From Paenibacillus sp. cl123 (GTDB lineage Bacteria > Bacillota > Bacilli > Paenibacillales > NBRC-103111), in contig NZ_FMYY01000018.1 in assembly GCF_900101595.1 (NCBI RefSeq), positions 60,790 through 124,789 on the forward strand: a stretch of 64,000 bases of DNA, in the 5' to 3' direction. The notes below the pieces were generated by a model that was given only the letters and a program-made list of their open reading frames with translations, had not been told where the DNA came from and made no database searches. Both the position numbers and the translations under genes were made by a program. This document shows positions 34,135 to 42,293 of the stretch, in pieces; positions within the stretch are counted from its first letter, which is position 1; each line of letters starts with the position of its first letter.

Positions 34135-34551
34135 ATGAATACAAAAATTAAGCTCGTTGACCATACGGATCAAGTAGTTCGCGCCATCCGCGAATTTCGT
34201 GACGAAGGGCATCCGCTGAGTGAGATCTATGTGCTGGCTCATGAAACCGACCGTACGGATGAACTCAGCAAGCTGACCGACGCCAATACGATCGGCATGC
34301 TGGAAGAAGGAGTAGGCACGGCCTTCGCCAACCTGTTTCGCTCCAGAGGCGATCAGCTGCGAGCCAAGATCGAATCGATGGGCATCTCCGCGGCGGAAGC
34401 AGACCGCCTGGAAGCGGAACTCGATAAAGGCAAAGTGCTGGTGCTCGTCTGGCACGACGACGACAATCATGTACGGGACGAACAGGAAGCGGCTCTGCGC
34501 CGCGACCGCCGTGAGGAAACTTTCGTCCCTCCTATAGGCGGCGTTTATTAA
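34135..34551 (+). CDS. General stress protein 17M-like (YflT domain), second copy
   Basis: A 138-residue protein of the YflT/GSP17M family. It starts with an alpha/beta unit (IKLVDHTDQVVRAIREFRDE, EIYVLAHETDRTDEL) and has the family core GISAAEADRLEAELDKGKVL in place of the Tyr-containing form seen at 24993. The short C-terminal tail is Arg-rich. GGGAGGG precedes the ATG. It has a SigB-type promoter and its own terminator. Function is unknown; induction by general stress is expected from the promoter and from B. subtilis homologues. Confidence 0.88.
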   Translation: MNTKIKLVDHTDQVVRAIREFRDEGHPLSEIYVLAHETDRTDELSKLTDANTIGMLEEGVGTAFANLFRSRGDQLRAKIESMGISAAEADRLEAELDKGKVLVLVWHDDDNHVRDEQEAALRRDRREETFVPPIGGVY

Positions 34552-34592
34552 CCCGCATGTATGATCACGAGAGGCGGAAGCCTCCAGCCCAT

Positions 34593-34636
34593 ACAAACTG
34601 ACGCATCCGGCAACGGACAAGCGTCGGTTTGTTTTG
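34593..34636 (+). terminator. Terminator after the second GSP17M-like gene
   Basis: ACAAACTGACGC pairs with GCGTCGGTTTGT, followed by TTTGT. Confidence 0.7.
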
Positions 34637-34766
34637 TGCGCATGCTGATTTTGCGAGAGACCCATCCTTGTCGCCAGTCATACCTATAATTGTATACGCT
34701 TTCCACCAACGGTACGCGTCCGGTTTCCTTCCGAAAATATTTCTAGCTTCAGCCTGTCAGATCGTG

Positions 34767-34790
34767 AACCGATATTCGATCCGTTTCGTC
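34767..34790 (+). promoter_or_regulatory. Candidate ECF promoter of the deacetylase gene
   Basis: GTGAAC, then after AAC 17 nt to CGTC. It resembles the candidate autoregulatory sites of both ECF sigma genes in the window and lies 76 nt before the deacetylase start. Confidence 0.35.
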
Positions 34791-34865
34791 AAAATAGGTA
34801 ATCATCCGCTGTGCTTCGACCCCATCCGAGCGCAGCCGATGTAGCCGATGAAAGAGGAAACGGAA

Positions 34866-35756
34866 ATGGCAACACGATTAGAACTGGACCGCAAATGGAT
34901 GTGGGCCGGAGCTTCCTTCCTGGGAGCCTCCGCCGTCCTGCTGACCACCCTCGTCTGGACCGAGGGGATGAGCGCACCGCTCCCCTCTCCCGACCCCCTA
35001 GTCTGGAACAGCGCAGGCGACAGCAGCCCGGCGATCCAGACGGCAGACGCTGCGCTGCCGCGCATAATGCCTGCAGCAACCTCCGCTGTCCTGGCGGAAC
35101 AACCGTCCGCACCGCCGCAACGAACAGAGATCAAGACTCAGCCGGCCGCTTCGGAAGCAGCCCCTCCTCTCGCAGGCAAGCGAGTCGCCTTGACCTTTGA
35201 CGATGGCCCCGATGCCAAGTATACGCCGGCCGTGCTCGACATTCTGAAGGAGCACGGGGTGAAGGCCACCTTTTTCGTCGTGGGCGACCAGGTGGACAAG
35301 CATCCGGATATCCTGAAGCGCATCCTGGACGAAGGCCATGCGATCGGCAATCATTCCCTCTCCCATGCCAATTTCTCCAAACTCACGGATGAGCAGATGG
35401 ACCGGGAAATTGAAGAAGCGGACCGCCGTCTTCTTCGGATCGCGGGAGATGTCCCCCGCTTGTTCCGTGCGCCTTATGGCGCTGCGCCAGATCGGTTGAA
35501 GGAACGTCTGAAGGCGGCGGATCGCACGCTCGTAGGCTGGACCGTCGATACCCGGGACTGGGCGGGGACCTCGCCCTCTGAGATCATGGCGCTTGTCCGC
35601 AAACAGACCAAGCCCGGAGGCATCATACTGATGCACAGCTTCGGCGGCAGAAAGGGCGACTTGAGCAACACGCTCGAGGCGCTGCCCAAGGTGATCGATT
35701 ACCTGAAGACAGAAGGCTATGCGCTTGTGTCGGTGCCTGAGACTGCCGGCCCCTGA
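34866..35756 (+). CDS. Membrane-anchored polysaccharide deacetylase
   Basis: A 296-residue NodB-domain deacetylase. The N-terminal helix (WMWAGASFLGASAVLLTTLV) is probably an uncleaved anchor, followed by a Pro/Ala/Ser-rich spacer to about residue 100. The catalytic domain has motif 1 ALTFDDGPDAKYTP, motif 2 GNHSLSHANF (metal-binding His pair), motif 3 FRAPYGA, and ILMHS near the end. It would de-N-acetylate peptidoglycan or another extracellular amino-sugar polymer. ATG 34866 has GAGG 8 nt upstream. It lies just before the second ECF sigma gene and may be part of its regulon. Confidence 0.92.
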   Translation: MATRLELDRKWMWAGASFLGASAVLLTTLVWTEGMSAPLPSPDPLVWNSAGDSSPAIQTADAALPRIMPAATSAVLAEQPSAPPQRTEIKTQPAASEAAPPLAGKRVALTFDDGPDAKYTPAVLDILKEHGVKATFFVVGDQVDKHPDILKRILDEGHAIGNHSLSHANFSKLTDEQMDREIEEADRRLLRIAGDVPRLFRAPYGAAPDRLKERLKAADRTLVGWTVDTRDWAGTSPSEIMALVRKQTKPGGIILMHSFGGRKGDLSNTLEALPKVIDYLKTEGYALVSVPETAGP

Positions 35757-35799
35757 CCGGGCGCTGACGGAACGCTGACGTATGTACCGTTATCCGGAC

Positions 35800-35825
35800 G
35801 AAACCTCTTTATTAATACCCGCGAT
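35800..35825 (+). promoter_or_regulatory. Candidate autoregulatory ECF promoter (pair 2)
   Basis: GAAACC, then CGAT 17 nt after AAC, about 70 nt upstream of the sigma gene. Similar in form to 17189-17213, but with a weaker -10. Confidence 0.35.
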
Positions 35826-35893
35826 CCAAGTACACTGGTAAGAGACTGAACTTTTGCCAGTACCTGATCGTCCAAAGATTAGAGGTGTCCGTT

Positions 35894-36469
35894 TTGGATT
35901 CGGAAGTTAACTTCGATTATTTAAAATACTTGTCCGACTGCACGGACAAAAAAGAAATTTTGCATGAGCTTATGACCGCCTACGGCAAGGACGTATGGAA
36001 CTATGCCTATAGCATCACACGCAAGTGGGATCAGGCTGACGATATTACGCAAGAGGTTTTCATCAAGGTGTTTCGGAATTTGTATACGTTTCGCAGCGAA
36101 TCATCGGTGAAAACGTGGCTGCTCGCCATCACCCGGAATATGACGCTGGATTACCGCAAATCCGCCTTCCTGCGGAAGGTTACCTTAGTGGATGCCTTCT
36201 CCGCCAAAGAAGAACAGGCTGCGGCTTCCTCGGCCGAGCAGGAGGTGATGGGCCGGCTTAGGATGAACGAGATGTGGGATCTCGTCCTGAAGCTGCCCGT
36301 CAAATATCGGGAGGTGCTCATTCTGTTCGCTCACCATCAGCTCTCGATGAAGGAGATAGCGGATGTGCTTGGGGTCAGCGAAGGGACAGTCAAGTCCAGG
36401 TTATTTCATGCGCGGGGCAAAATATCAAGGTTGAAGGAGAGTCTTGACCATGGAACCGATCGACAATAA
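35894..36469 (+). CDS. ECF-type RNA polymerase sigma factor (pair 2)
   Basis: A 191-residue ECF sigma factor, paralogous to the one at 16616 (shared YGKDVWNYAYSITRK, TFRSESSVKTWLLAITRN, and SEGTVKSRL in region 4). The HTH reads SMKEIADVLGVSEGTVKSRL. The TTG at 35894 is chosen because AGAGGTG lies 6 nt upstream; GTG 35885 falls within that ribosome site. The 3' end overlaps the anti-sigma candidate by 20 nt, so both are translationally coupled. Confidence 0.92.
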   Translation: MDSEVNFDYLKYLSDCTDKKEILHELMTAYGKDVWNYAYSITRKWDQADDITQEVFIKVFRNLYTFRSESSVKTWLLAITRNMTLDYRKSAFLRKVTLVDAFSAKEEQAAASSAEQEVMGRLRMNEMWDLVLKLPVKYREVLILFAHHQLSMKEIADVLGVSEGTVKSRLFHARGKISRLKESLDHGTDRQ

Positions 36470-37751
36470 GTGGAAACAGCAGCTAAGCAACGGCCCGTTC
36501 GATCAAGATGGCTTCACCCATGCCTTGCGCCAGCGCATCGAAGCCCGCCTGGAGCATGCAGACCCTCCGCGGGCCGCCCCGGTATGGAAACGGCCCTGGA
36601 TAGCCGCGGCAGGTATGGCCGCCGTCCTTGGGCTGTTCATATTCACGCTGGGCGGGAATGAGCAGCTGCTCCCCTCCCCGTCGAAGACCGGGCTCGAGCA
36701 CGAGCAAGCCCCTCAGACGGCTTCCGTCGTCATGAGGGATTACGAATCCTCCGTGCGGTCCGCCCTGCTTGTCGGGCTGCGGACCGACCGGAAACTGGCC
36801 TCCGGCCCGGGTGAAACCAGCGAATACCGCACCTTGCTCATCGCCCCCGATGGAGGCAGGCTGCGCGTAGCCGCCGAAGGCTCCGGCATTTTGATGCCGT
36901 ACAAGATGGATTTCTGGCATCTGAGCGAGCAGTCAAGCCAGGACGTCCGGAACGGAGACTCTGCGCTCCGGTGGACCGCGACGCTTGCCAGAGCGGGCCG
37001 TTCCGCGCCCAAGTCCGGAGGCAGCCCGGCTCAGCCGCTTCGTCCATCGTCTGCGCTATCCGAGAGGCTGCTGTTCGTCGGCAATCGCTACGTCGCTATC
37101 GAGCAGCAGCTCACAGACCGGGATGAAGCGGGCGCCGCTAGAAATTCGCGGTCTGTGTGGGTCAAGGAAGTCCCTCAGCTCGCCGAACGAACGGCGGCTG
37201 TGGAAGCTTCATCCCTGCAGCAGCCCCATGTCAAGCTGAAGGATATATTCGGCAGCAGCGTCGAGCCTGTGCTGCGTCAGATCACGCCCGTTTTGCCGCC
37301 TGCAGCAGGACAGAGCCCGACGAAGGAAGCTTCTCTGGCCGATACGGCTGGCGAGAGCTGGACGGTCAGCCGTCAGCAGGGCCGCTGGATCGGCCAGGTC
37401 GCTTCGTACGAGACGGCCGGTTCCGGCGAGGGCGTCAGCTATCAGTTGAAGGACTTGCCGCTTGCGCTGCCCGTCGAGGTGGTCTCGTACGACAAGCTGA
37501 CTCCGGATTGGACCCAGATCAAGCGAATGCAGCCGGCCGCTGTGGACGCTTATTCATCACCGAATCTGGATATCGTCCTTGTCGTTACCTCCACTCATCT
37601 CATTTTGTACCCGTACCAGGGAGCCTTGATCCCTTCGCCGCTGCTCACCATCGAGCTGACTCCGAGCGAATCGGTGATCATGGCCCATTGGGCGGTCGAT
37701 CCGTACGTCGATCTTTGGAAAAAAAATGTTCCATCCTTGCTCGCTCAATAA
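36450..37751 (+). CDS. Membrane anti-sigma-like protein (pair 2)
   Basis: A 433-residue single-pass membrane protein. The cytoplasmic N-terminus holds GFTHALRQRIEARL (residues 21-34), the same GF-x6-RIEARL spacing as in the solute-binding fusion at 15018. One membrane helix covers about 50-67. The outside part (70-433) is Ser/Ala/Gln-rich with beta-type segments (YKMDFWHLSEQSS, LFVGNRYVAIEQQ, LDIVLVVTSTHLILYPYQG). I recognise no family in it. It has no zinc-binding anti-sigma motif. ATG 36450 has AAGGAGAG 8 nt upstream. The role as anti-sigma is inferred from coupling to the sigma gene and the shared motif. Confidence 0.8.
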   Translation: MEPIDNKWKQQLSNGPFDQDGFTHALRQRIEARLEHADPPRAAPVWKRPWIAAAGMAAVLGLFIFTLGGNEQLLPSPSKTGLEHEQAPQTASVVMRDYESSVRSALLVGLRTDRKLASGPGETSEYRTLLIAPDGGRLRVAAEGSGILMPYKMDFWHLSEQSSQDVRNGDSALRWTATLARAGRSAPKSGGSPAQPLRPSSALSERLLFVGNRYVAIEQQLTDRDEAGAARNSRSVWVKEVPQLAERTAAVEASSLQQPHVKLKDIFGSSVEPVLRQITPVLPPAAGQSPTKEASLADTAGESWTVSRQQGRWIGQVASYETAGSGEGVSYQLKDLPLALPVEVVSYDKLTPDWTQIKRMQPAAVDAYSSPNLDIVLVVTSTHLILYPYQGALIPSPLLTIELTPSESVIMAHWAVDPYVDLWKKNVPSLLAQ

Positions 37752-38896
37752 ACGACATGTTCCTCAAAAGTCGGCGTTTTCGGTACGATCATGACATGCG
37801 TCTGCCCCGGAACCAATGCGACCTCACGGCCCTGTTCATACCAACGGACAGGGCTATTTTCCTGCTCCCGCCTCCACTCGATCGTGATCGCCTTGCCCTG
37901 CTGAAACAACAAGGCCGGTCCCGAGCCGGTCAGCTTGACGTCCCGTCTCCCCTCGCGATCGAGCACCCGGTGCTCCGCTCCCATCACAATGACATTGGCC
38001 GCTTGCAGCGCCTCTCCATTATTCAGATCGATATGAGGAGCTTTATCGATAAACCGTTTATAAGAGCTTGTCGTCTGATCGTATTCATACGATACAAGAT
38101 ACGATTTGAGCAGGAACGTAATGTCTATCCTGGACGCGTCGACGCCGCCAAGGCCAACCGCCGCCCCGGTAGTCGTCGTGCCGGCAGTCGTCGTACCAGC
38201 TGACGTAGAGGCTGCCGCCGCCTCCGGCGTTTGGAGGAAGGAATAGACCGGCTCGGCATTTCCCTGCCCCGGGAAGCCGCGCTTGTCGGCCCCTTGCCTG
38301 GCGCTGTCTATACTCGTGTACAGATTATGCGGAGCCTTGCGGGACTTTTCTCGCCAGAAATAGGTGCCCGCATTCGTAATTTCATCCAGATTCTCGATTT
38401 TTTGCCTGCGAATCGTCTCATAGCCGTCAGGGCTCCCGCCTGCATGCACCTGCACGGCCCCATAGCCTTTGCCCAAGCTGATGAAATAAGGCCGAATACT
38501 CCGCACCGGTCCCACCGGGTCCGTCGTAGACCGGCTCTGATAGAAGGCGATCAGGCGGGTGATTTCGCCTTCGGCCAGCACCTCGAACAGAAGATCGGCC
38601 TGGGACAAGCCGCTCTGAGGTCTGGCCTGCGGGGCATTATTGACAACGACCATGACCGGTCTGACTTCATTGGGACTTGGAATCTTCATACCGGTAAGCG
38701 GGGCCGCATAGGCTGGCTCCGGCTTGGGAGCCGGAATGACCGGAGTGACCGGCTGGACTGTTCCTCCCCCCGGCTCTTGCTCCGGCACAGTTGCCGCCGG
38801 CGCGCCGTCCGGGCTGCAGCCGGCCGCTGCCCAGGCCAGCAGGCATGCGAGCAGAACAACCATCGTTCTGGAGCCGCTACGCTTGTCTTCTTTCAT
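37745..38896 (-). CDS. DUF3048 (YerB-like) lipoprotein
   Basis: A 383-residue predicted lipoprotein. The signal helix (TMVVLLACLLAWAAAGC) ends in the lipobox AAGC, followed by a Pro/Glu-rich linker. The body matches the YerB/DUF3048 family: RPVMVVVNNAPQARPQSGLS, LFEVLAEGEITRLIAFYQS and PVGPVRSIRPYFI are characteristic. A Thr/Ala/Gly-rich low-complexity loop (about residues 230-250) is inserted in the middle. Function is unknown; B. subtilis YerB is a lipoprotein. Its 3' end overlaps the convergent anti-sigma gene by 7 nt. It starts 36 nt after the dioxygenase gene and may share its transcript. Confidence 0.9.
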   Translation of the reverse strand: MKEDKRSGSRTMVVLLACLLAWAAAGCSPDGAPAATVPEQEPGGGTVQPVTPVIPAPKPEPAYAAPLTGMKIPSPNEVRPVMVVVNNAPQARPQSGLSQADLLFEVLAEGEITRLIAFYQSRSTTDPVGPVRSIRPYFISLGKGYGAVQVHAGGSPDGYETIRRQKIENLDEITNAGTYFWREKSRKAPHNLYTSIDSARQGADKRGFPGQGNAEPVYSFLQTPEAAAASTSAGTTTAGTTTTGAAVGLGGVDASRIDITFLLKSYLVSYEYDQTTSSYKRFIDKAPHIDLNNGEALQAANVIVMGAEHRVLDREGRRDVKLTGSGPALLFQQGKAITIEWRREQENSPVRWYEQGREVALVPGQTHVMIVPKTPTFEEHVVY

Positions 38897-38932
38897 TCCA
38901 TCACCTCTTCTGCAAATATACGCTTACCCTTA

Positions 38933-39685
38933 TTATCCGAACATCCAACAGCTTAGTGACAACGAGCCGTACTGGTATTGGCGATGGAGCAGCTTGGCCT
39001 TCTTCCCGGAATGGGCCGATCCCATAGCGATCAAGAGCGGCGCGAGATGCCCGGCCCCTGCGACGGCATCTCCGGCATAGGGAGCCTCAAGGTCGTAGCG
39101 GAACAGCCGGCGTATATCCCAGGTCTCCAGACATTCGGCCAGCCACTCATCGAACGCAATGGCCCAGTCATCCGCCGCTGACTCCTGCCAGGATAGTTTT
39201 CCAAGATTATGTACCGTGCCTCCGCTGCCCAAAATGAGGATCTGCCGCTCTCGAAGCAAGGACAGCGCCCGTCCTATCCGGTAATGCTCCTCCGGGACGA
39301 GCGCCGGGTTGACGGACATGGAGACCACCGGAACATCTGCGAGCGGATACATCAGCTTCAATACGATCCAGGCCCCGTGATCAAGCCCCCTCTGATCGTC
39401 GAGCTCGCAGGAGATTCCCTCCTTCTCCAGCTGCAAACGAATCTGCAGCGCCAAGGCGATCTCTCCCTGAGCGCGGTATTGAATGGCATATAGCTCCTCG
39501 GGGTAGCCGAAGAAGTCGTGAATCGTCTCATAACGGACAGCGGACCCTATCCGCTGCGGCGCTGCCTCCCAGTGGGAGCTGAATATAACGATGGCGCGCG
39601 GCTTAGGAAGCTTGGAGGCAAGCAGGCTCAGGAAACGCCCGTACCGATGCGGCTCCGAAGCGAGCGTGGGCAGGCCGTGCGCCAC
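38933..39685 (-). CDS. DODA-type extradiol ring-cleavage dioxygenase
   Basis: A 250-residue class III dioxygenase of the 4,5-DOPA dioxygenase (YgiD-like) group. Predicted metal or active-site histidines are H3 (MAHGLP), H38 (FSSHWE), H103 (LDHGAW) and H159 (GSGGTVHNLG). The frame's first usable codon is GTG 39685. The five codons before it in frame read FPSLF, which looks like the natural N-terminus (usually M-x-PSLFxAHG), but the only nearby ATG codons are in another frame. The start may have shifted, or there may be a base error at about 39690-39710. Confidence 0.88.
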   Translation of the reverse strand: MAHGLPTLASEPHRYGRFLSLLASKLPKPRAIVIFSSHWEAAPQRIGSAVRYETIHDFFGYPEELYAIQYRAQGEIALALQIRLQLEKEGISCELDDQRGLDHGAWIVLKLMYPLADVPVVSMSVNPALVPEEHYRIGRALSLLRERQILILGSGGTVHNLGKLSWQESAADDWAIAFDEWLAECLETWDIRRLFRYDLEAPYAGDAVAGAGHLAPLLIAMGSAHSGKKAKLLHRQYQYGSLSLSCWMFG

Positions 39686-39837
39686 AAATAGTGATGGAAA
39701 TATGGATCATCATCCCCTTATCCGAAGCACGCAGCAGCCGCTCCTTCAGTATCCCTATCCTTTTCTCCCTGTCTGTGATTATACAACATTCGTCGCAGCC
39801 CGCTCCACTAACATTTGCTAATTCAGGAAAAATACAA

Positions 39838-39873
39838 AGAGACCGGAGCGCAACTGCTTGCGCTTCCGGTCTC
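39838..39873 (-). terminator. Terminator of trxA
   Basis: GAGACCGG-a-AGCGCAA and TTGCGCT-CCGGTCTC pair on the minus strand, followed by TTTGTATTTTT. Confidence 0.8.
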
Positions 39874-39930
39874 GCTCCGACGGCCGCGGACGCCTCGTCC
39901 GCTTCAGCCTGCCTCATCTTTTCGGCCGGC

Positions 39931-40245
39931 TTACAGCTGGCCTTGTACCCAGTCTTCCAGCTGCTGCGCAGGCTTGAAGCCAACCTGAGTCCCTACCTCC
40001 ACGCCGTCCTTGAACAGCTTCAGAGTCGGGATGCTCATGACGCCATACTGCCCGGCCGTCTCCGGATTATCATCCACATTCACCTTGGCGATCGTCACAG
40101 CATCGCCCATCTTGGCGCTCAGCTCCTCCAGCACCGGAGCGATCATCTTGCACGGACCGCACCAAGGTGCCCAGAAATCGACCAGCACCACACCTTCTTT
40201 AATCGTTTGGGCAAACTCGCTGTCTTTCACGCTAACAATAGCCAT
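39931..40245 (-). CDS. trxA: Thioredoxin
   Basis: A 104-residue thioredoxin with the redox motif WCGPC (about residues 28-32, in DFWAPWCGPCKMIAP) and the cis-proline segment MSIPTLKLF. It is the usual length for TrxA and keeps protein thiols reduced in the cytoplasm. The ATG has AGGAGAG upstream. It stands alone between its own terminator and the Rrf2 gene. Genomes of this type often encode several thioredoxins, so this need not be the only one. Confidence 0.96.
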   Translation of the reverse strand: MAIVSVKDSEFAQTIKEGVVLVDFWAPWCGPCKMIAPVLEELSAKMGDAVTIAKVNVDDNPETAGQYGVMSIPTLKLFKDGVEVGTQVGFKPAQQLEDWVQGQL

Positions 40246-40414
40246 AATGGATCTCTCCTTTATATTTAGTCATGACTCCTATACTTACTGTCACCATTTT
40301 GGTAACAGATGAAACATGAAAATAACGCACCTCATACCAGCCGAACATCCGCTGCATGACCGTCCAGTCGGCCCAGGGAGAGAGCCTTCGCGCTTCGCGT
40401 ACTGCGGCTCCCTG

Positions 40415-40846
40415 CTACGGCTTGGCCGCATGCGCCGCCCGCAACCGTTCCAGCACATCCGTGATCTTCATCTGTTCCAGAAACGTCAGCATACGGCTCT
40501 CCGCCTCCGAAAATATCCCGTCCATCACATCCGCCATATTGCAGGCGACCAGACAATCCTCTTCCACATCTCCCGAGCACCAGGATGGCTTGATGGACCC
40601 GATCGAGGTGACCCGGTAGATCTCGGCCAGCGTTACTTCCCCAGGCTCGCAGGCCAGCGTATAGCCGCCGCCGCTGCCTTCTCTTGTGGCGACATAACCG
40701 GTTTTCTTCAGACAGCTCAGTACCTTGCGCACACGTGCGGGATGCGTGCACACATTGGCCGCGATCATCTCGCTGGTAGCCATGCGGTCCGGACGATAGG
40801 CGAGCAGCACCAGGCTATGTACTGCAATTGTGAATTCGCTGTTCAC
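40415..40846 (-). CDS. Rrf2-family transcriptional regulator
   Basis: A 143-residue winged-helix repressor of the Rrf2 family. The N-terminal half has the recognition-helix region THPARVRKVLSCLKKTG and the wing SGGGYTLA. The C-terminal part carries three Cys (SWCSGDVEEDCLVACNMADV), which could hold an Fe-S cluster or sense thiol stress as in NsrR/CymR-like members. GTG 40846 (AAGGA 8 nt upstream) is preferred over ATG 40855, which sits on the ribosome site. The adjacent thioredoxin and siderophore-binding genes fit a redox or iron theme. The target is unknown. Confidence 0.9.
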   Translation of the reverse strand: MNSEFTIAVHSLVLLAYRPDRMATSEMIAANVCTHPARVRKVLSCLKKTGYVATREGSGGGYTLACEPGEVTLAEIYRVTSIGSIKPSWCSGDVEEDCLVACNMADVMDGIFSEAESRMLTFLEQMKITDVLERLRAAHAAKP

Positions 40847-40923
40847 ACTGACCATCCTTTCCCTTCGAGCGTCTTACTGTTATTATAAATGTTACAGATT
40901 AACCTGTCAATAAGACAACATCT

Positions 40924-40962
40924 AAAAAACCGCCTATCCCCTTGTTTCGGGATAAGCGGTCT
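40924..40962 (-). terminator. Terminator of the siderophore-binding protein gene
   Basis: ACCGCTTATCCC and GGGGATAGGCGGT pair on the minus strand, then TTTTTTAG. Confidence 0.8.
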
Positions 40963-40988
40963 CGCAGCCTGCATAGGCCGGTAAGCCT

Positions 40989-41987
40989 TTAGGCTTGAAT
41001 GCCGTAAATTTTGTACAGCTCATCCAGCATCAGATTCGCGGCTTTTACGCCGCCGGCCGTATTCCAGATGGCGTCATTTACCCGGTATACCTTGTTGTTC
41101 TTCACAGCGTTCAGGTTTTTCCAGAGCGGGTCCTGCAGCCACTCCTGCTCCTGCTTGCTGCCCTTGCCGTCTCCCGTTTCATAAGTGAAATAGAAGATCA
41201 TGTCGCCGTCCGCCTCAGGCAGCCGTTCTTTCGGAATCTCCTCCGCGAAGTTGTCCTTCGATTTCACTACCGGACGCGCGATGCCGATCTGCTTGAATAT
41301 AATTCCCGTAAACGTATCGGCCAAATAAATTCTCGTCTTGCCGGCCATAAACCGGACGACCGATACTTTCTGCTGTAGTTTGTCGCCGGCTTTGCTTTTG
41401 AAATCCTCTATCCGGTTGTCGAAGGCGGCGATGACCTTATCGCCCTCTTCCTTCTTGCCGAGCGCTTCCGCGTACAGGCGGAAATTGTTCTTCCACTCGC
41501 CGCGCAGCGTTTCCGAGAACACGGTCGGCGCGATCGCCTTAAGCTGCTCGTATACTTTCTCTTGGCGCATCTTGTTGCCGATGATCAGATCCGGCTGCAG
41601 CGAGGCGATCAGCTCCAGATTCGGCTGGCTTTCCTCCCCGAGCACGGTCACGCCTTCCATATCCGCTTGGATATGCTCATACCACGGATTTCCGGTAAAA
41701 GACTTCACCGCTCCCACCGGCTTCACGCCGAGCGCCAGCAGCGCTTCGGTACCTTCGTTTGTCAAAATAACGACACGCTTCGGAACGGCCGGGATTTCCG
41801 TTTCGCCCATCGCGTGCGTTACCTTATAAGGCTTTCCCGCCGCTGCCGGAGATTCCGGCTTGCCTCCCGCTGCTCCAGCCGCACCGGACGATCCGCTATC
41901 CTTCGTGCCGCAGGCGCTTATAACAAGCGCGAAAATAAGAATGATGGAAATTACAGCCGTCTGTTTTACATGGCGAATAAATAACAT
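40989..41987 (-). CDS. Iron-siderophore-binding lipoprotein of ABC importer
   Basis: A 332-residue lipoprotein. The signal peptide ends in ISAC (about residue 26), followed by a Gly/Ala/Ser linker. The mature part is a class-III (BtuF/FhuD-like) binding protein: IPAVPKRVVILTNEGTEALL and SLQPDLIIGNKMRQEKVYEQ are typical. It should bind a ferric siderophore at the membrane surface and deliver it to permeases encoded elsewhere; none lie nearby. The ATG at 41987 with GGGGGAG 10 nt upstream is preferred over 41996, which would leave a 1-nt gap. A Fur-type site lies upstream. Confidence 0.93.
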   Translation of the reverse strand: MLFIRHVKQTAVISIILIFALVISACGTKDSGSSGAAGAAGGKPESPAAAGKPYKVTHAMGETEIPAVPKRVVILTNEGTEALLALGVKPVGAVKSFTGNPWYEHIQADMEGVTVLGEESQPNLELIASLQPDLIIGNKMRQEKVYEQLKAIAPTVFSETLRGEWKNNFRLYAEALGKKEEGDKVIAAFDNRIEDFKSKAGDKLQQKVSVVRFMAGKTRIYLADTFTGIIFKQIGIARPVVKSKDNFAEEIPKERLPEADGDMIFYFTYETGDGKGSKQEQEWLQDPLWKNLNAVKNNKVYRVNDAIWNTAGGVKAANLMLDELYKIYGIQA

Positions 41988-42043
41988 GATGCACATGCTC
42001 CCCCTATATCATTGCTTGAGTGACTTTAGTTGATCCATTCCAA

Positions 42044-42060
42044 ATGATAATGATAACTTT
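42044..42060. promoter_or_regulatory. Candidate Fur box
   Basis: ATGATAATGATAACTTT contains one good Fur half-site (TGATAAT) and a weaker second half, 57 nt upstream of the siderophore-binding gene. Confidence 0.6.
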
Positions 42061-42224
42061 TCTCAACAAAAGCCATCTCTTATCTTAGTCCCTGTTCAAG
42101 CTGATGTCAACCCTCGCTTGTCTTGAAATGTTAACCTTCTTCCTGTTATAGGAATTGCAATCTTTTTCCTGAGAGGCTGGCAGCATGCTTCCGTTCTGCA
42201 ACCGATTAAGACGTTCGGCTGCGC

Positions 42225-42272
42225 AAAAAAAAAGCCGTACCGGTATACGGAATGATCCGTACCGGTACAGCT
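42225..42272 (-). terminator. Terminator of the purine operon
   Basis: On the minus strand AGCTGTACCGGTA and TACCGGTACGGCT pair around 14 nt, followed by a run of nine T. It lies 20 nt after the purD stop. Confidence 0.85.
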
Positions 42273-42293
42273 CTGTCAGCCCGGCGAATGCTG

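Noticed and set aside
37745..37751. Overlap of convergent gene ends as a possible error
   Set aside because: Both frames are intact up to their stops and such short tail-to-tail overlaps are common; no anomaly is needed.
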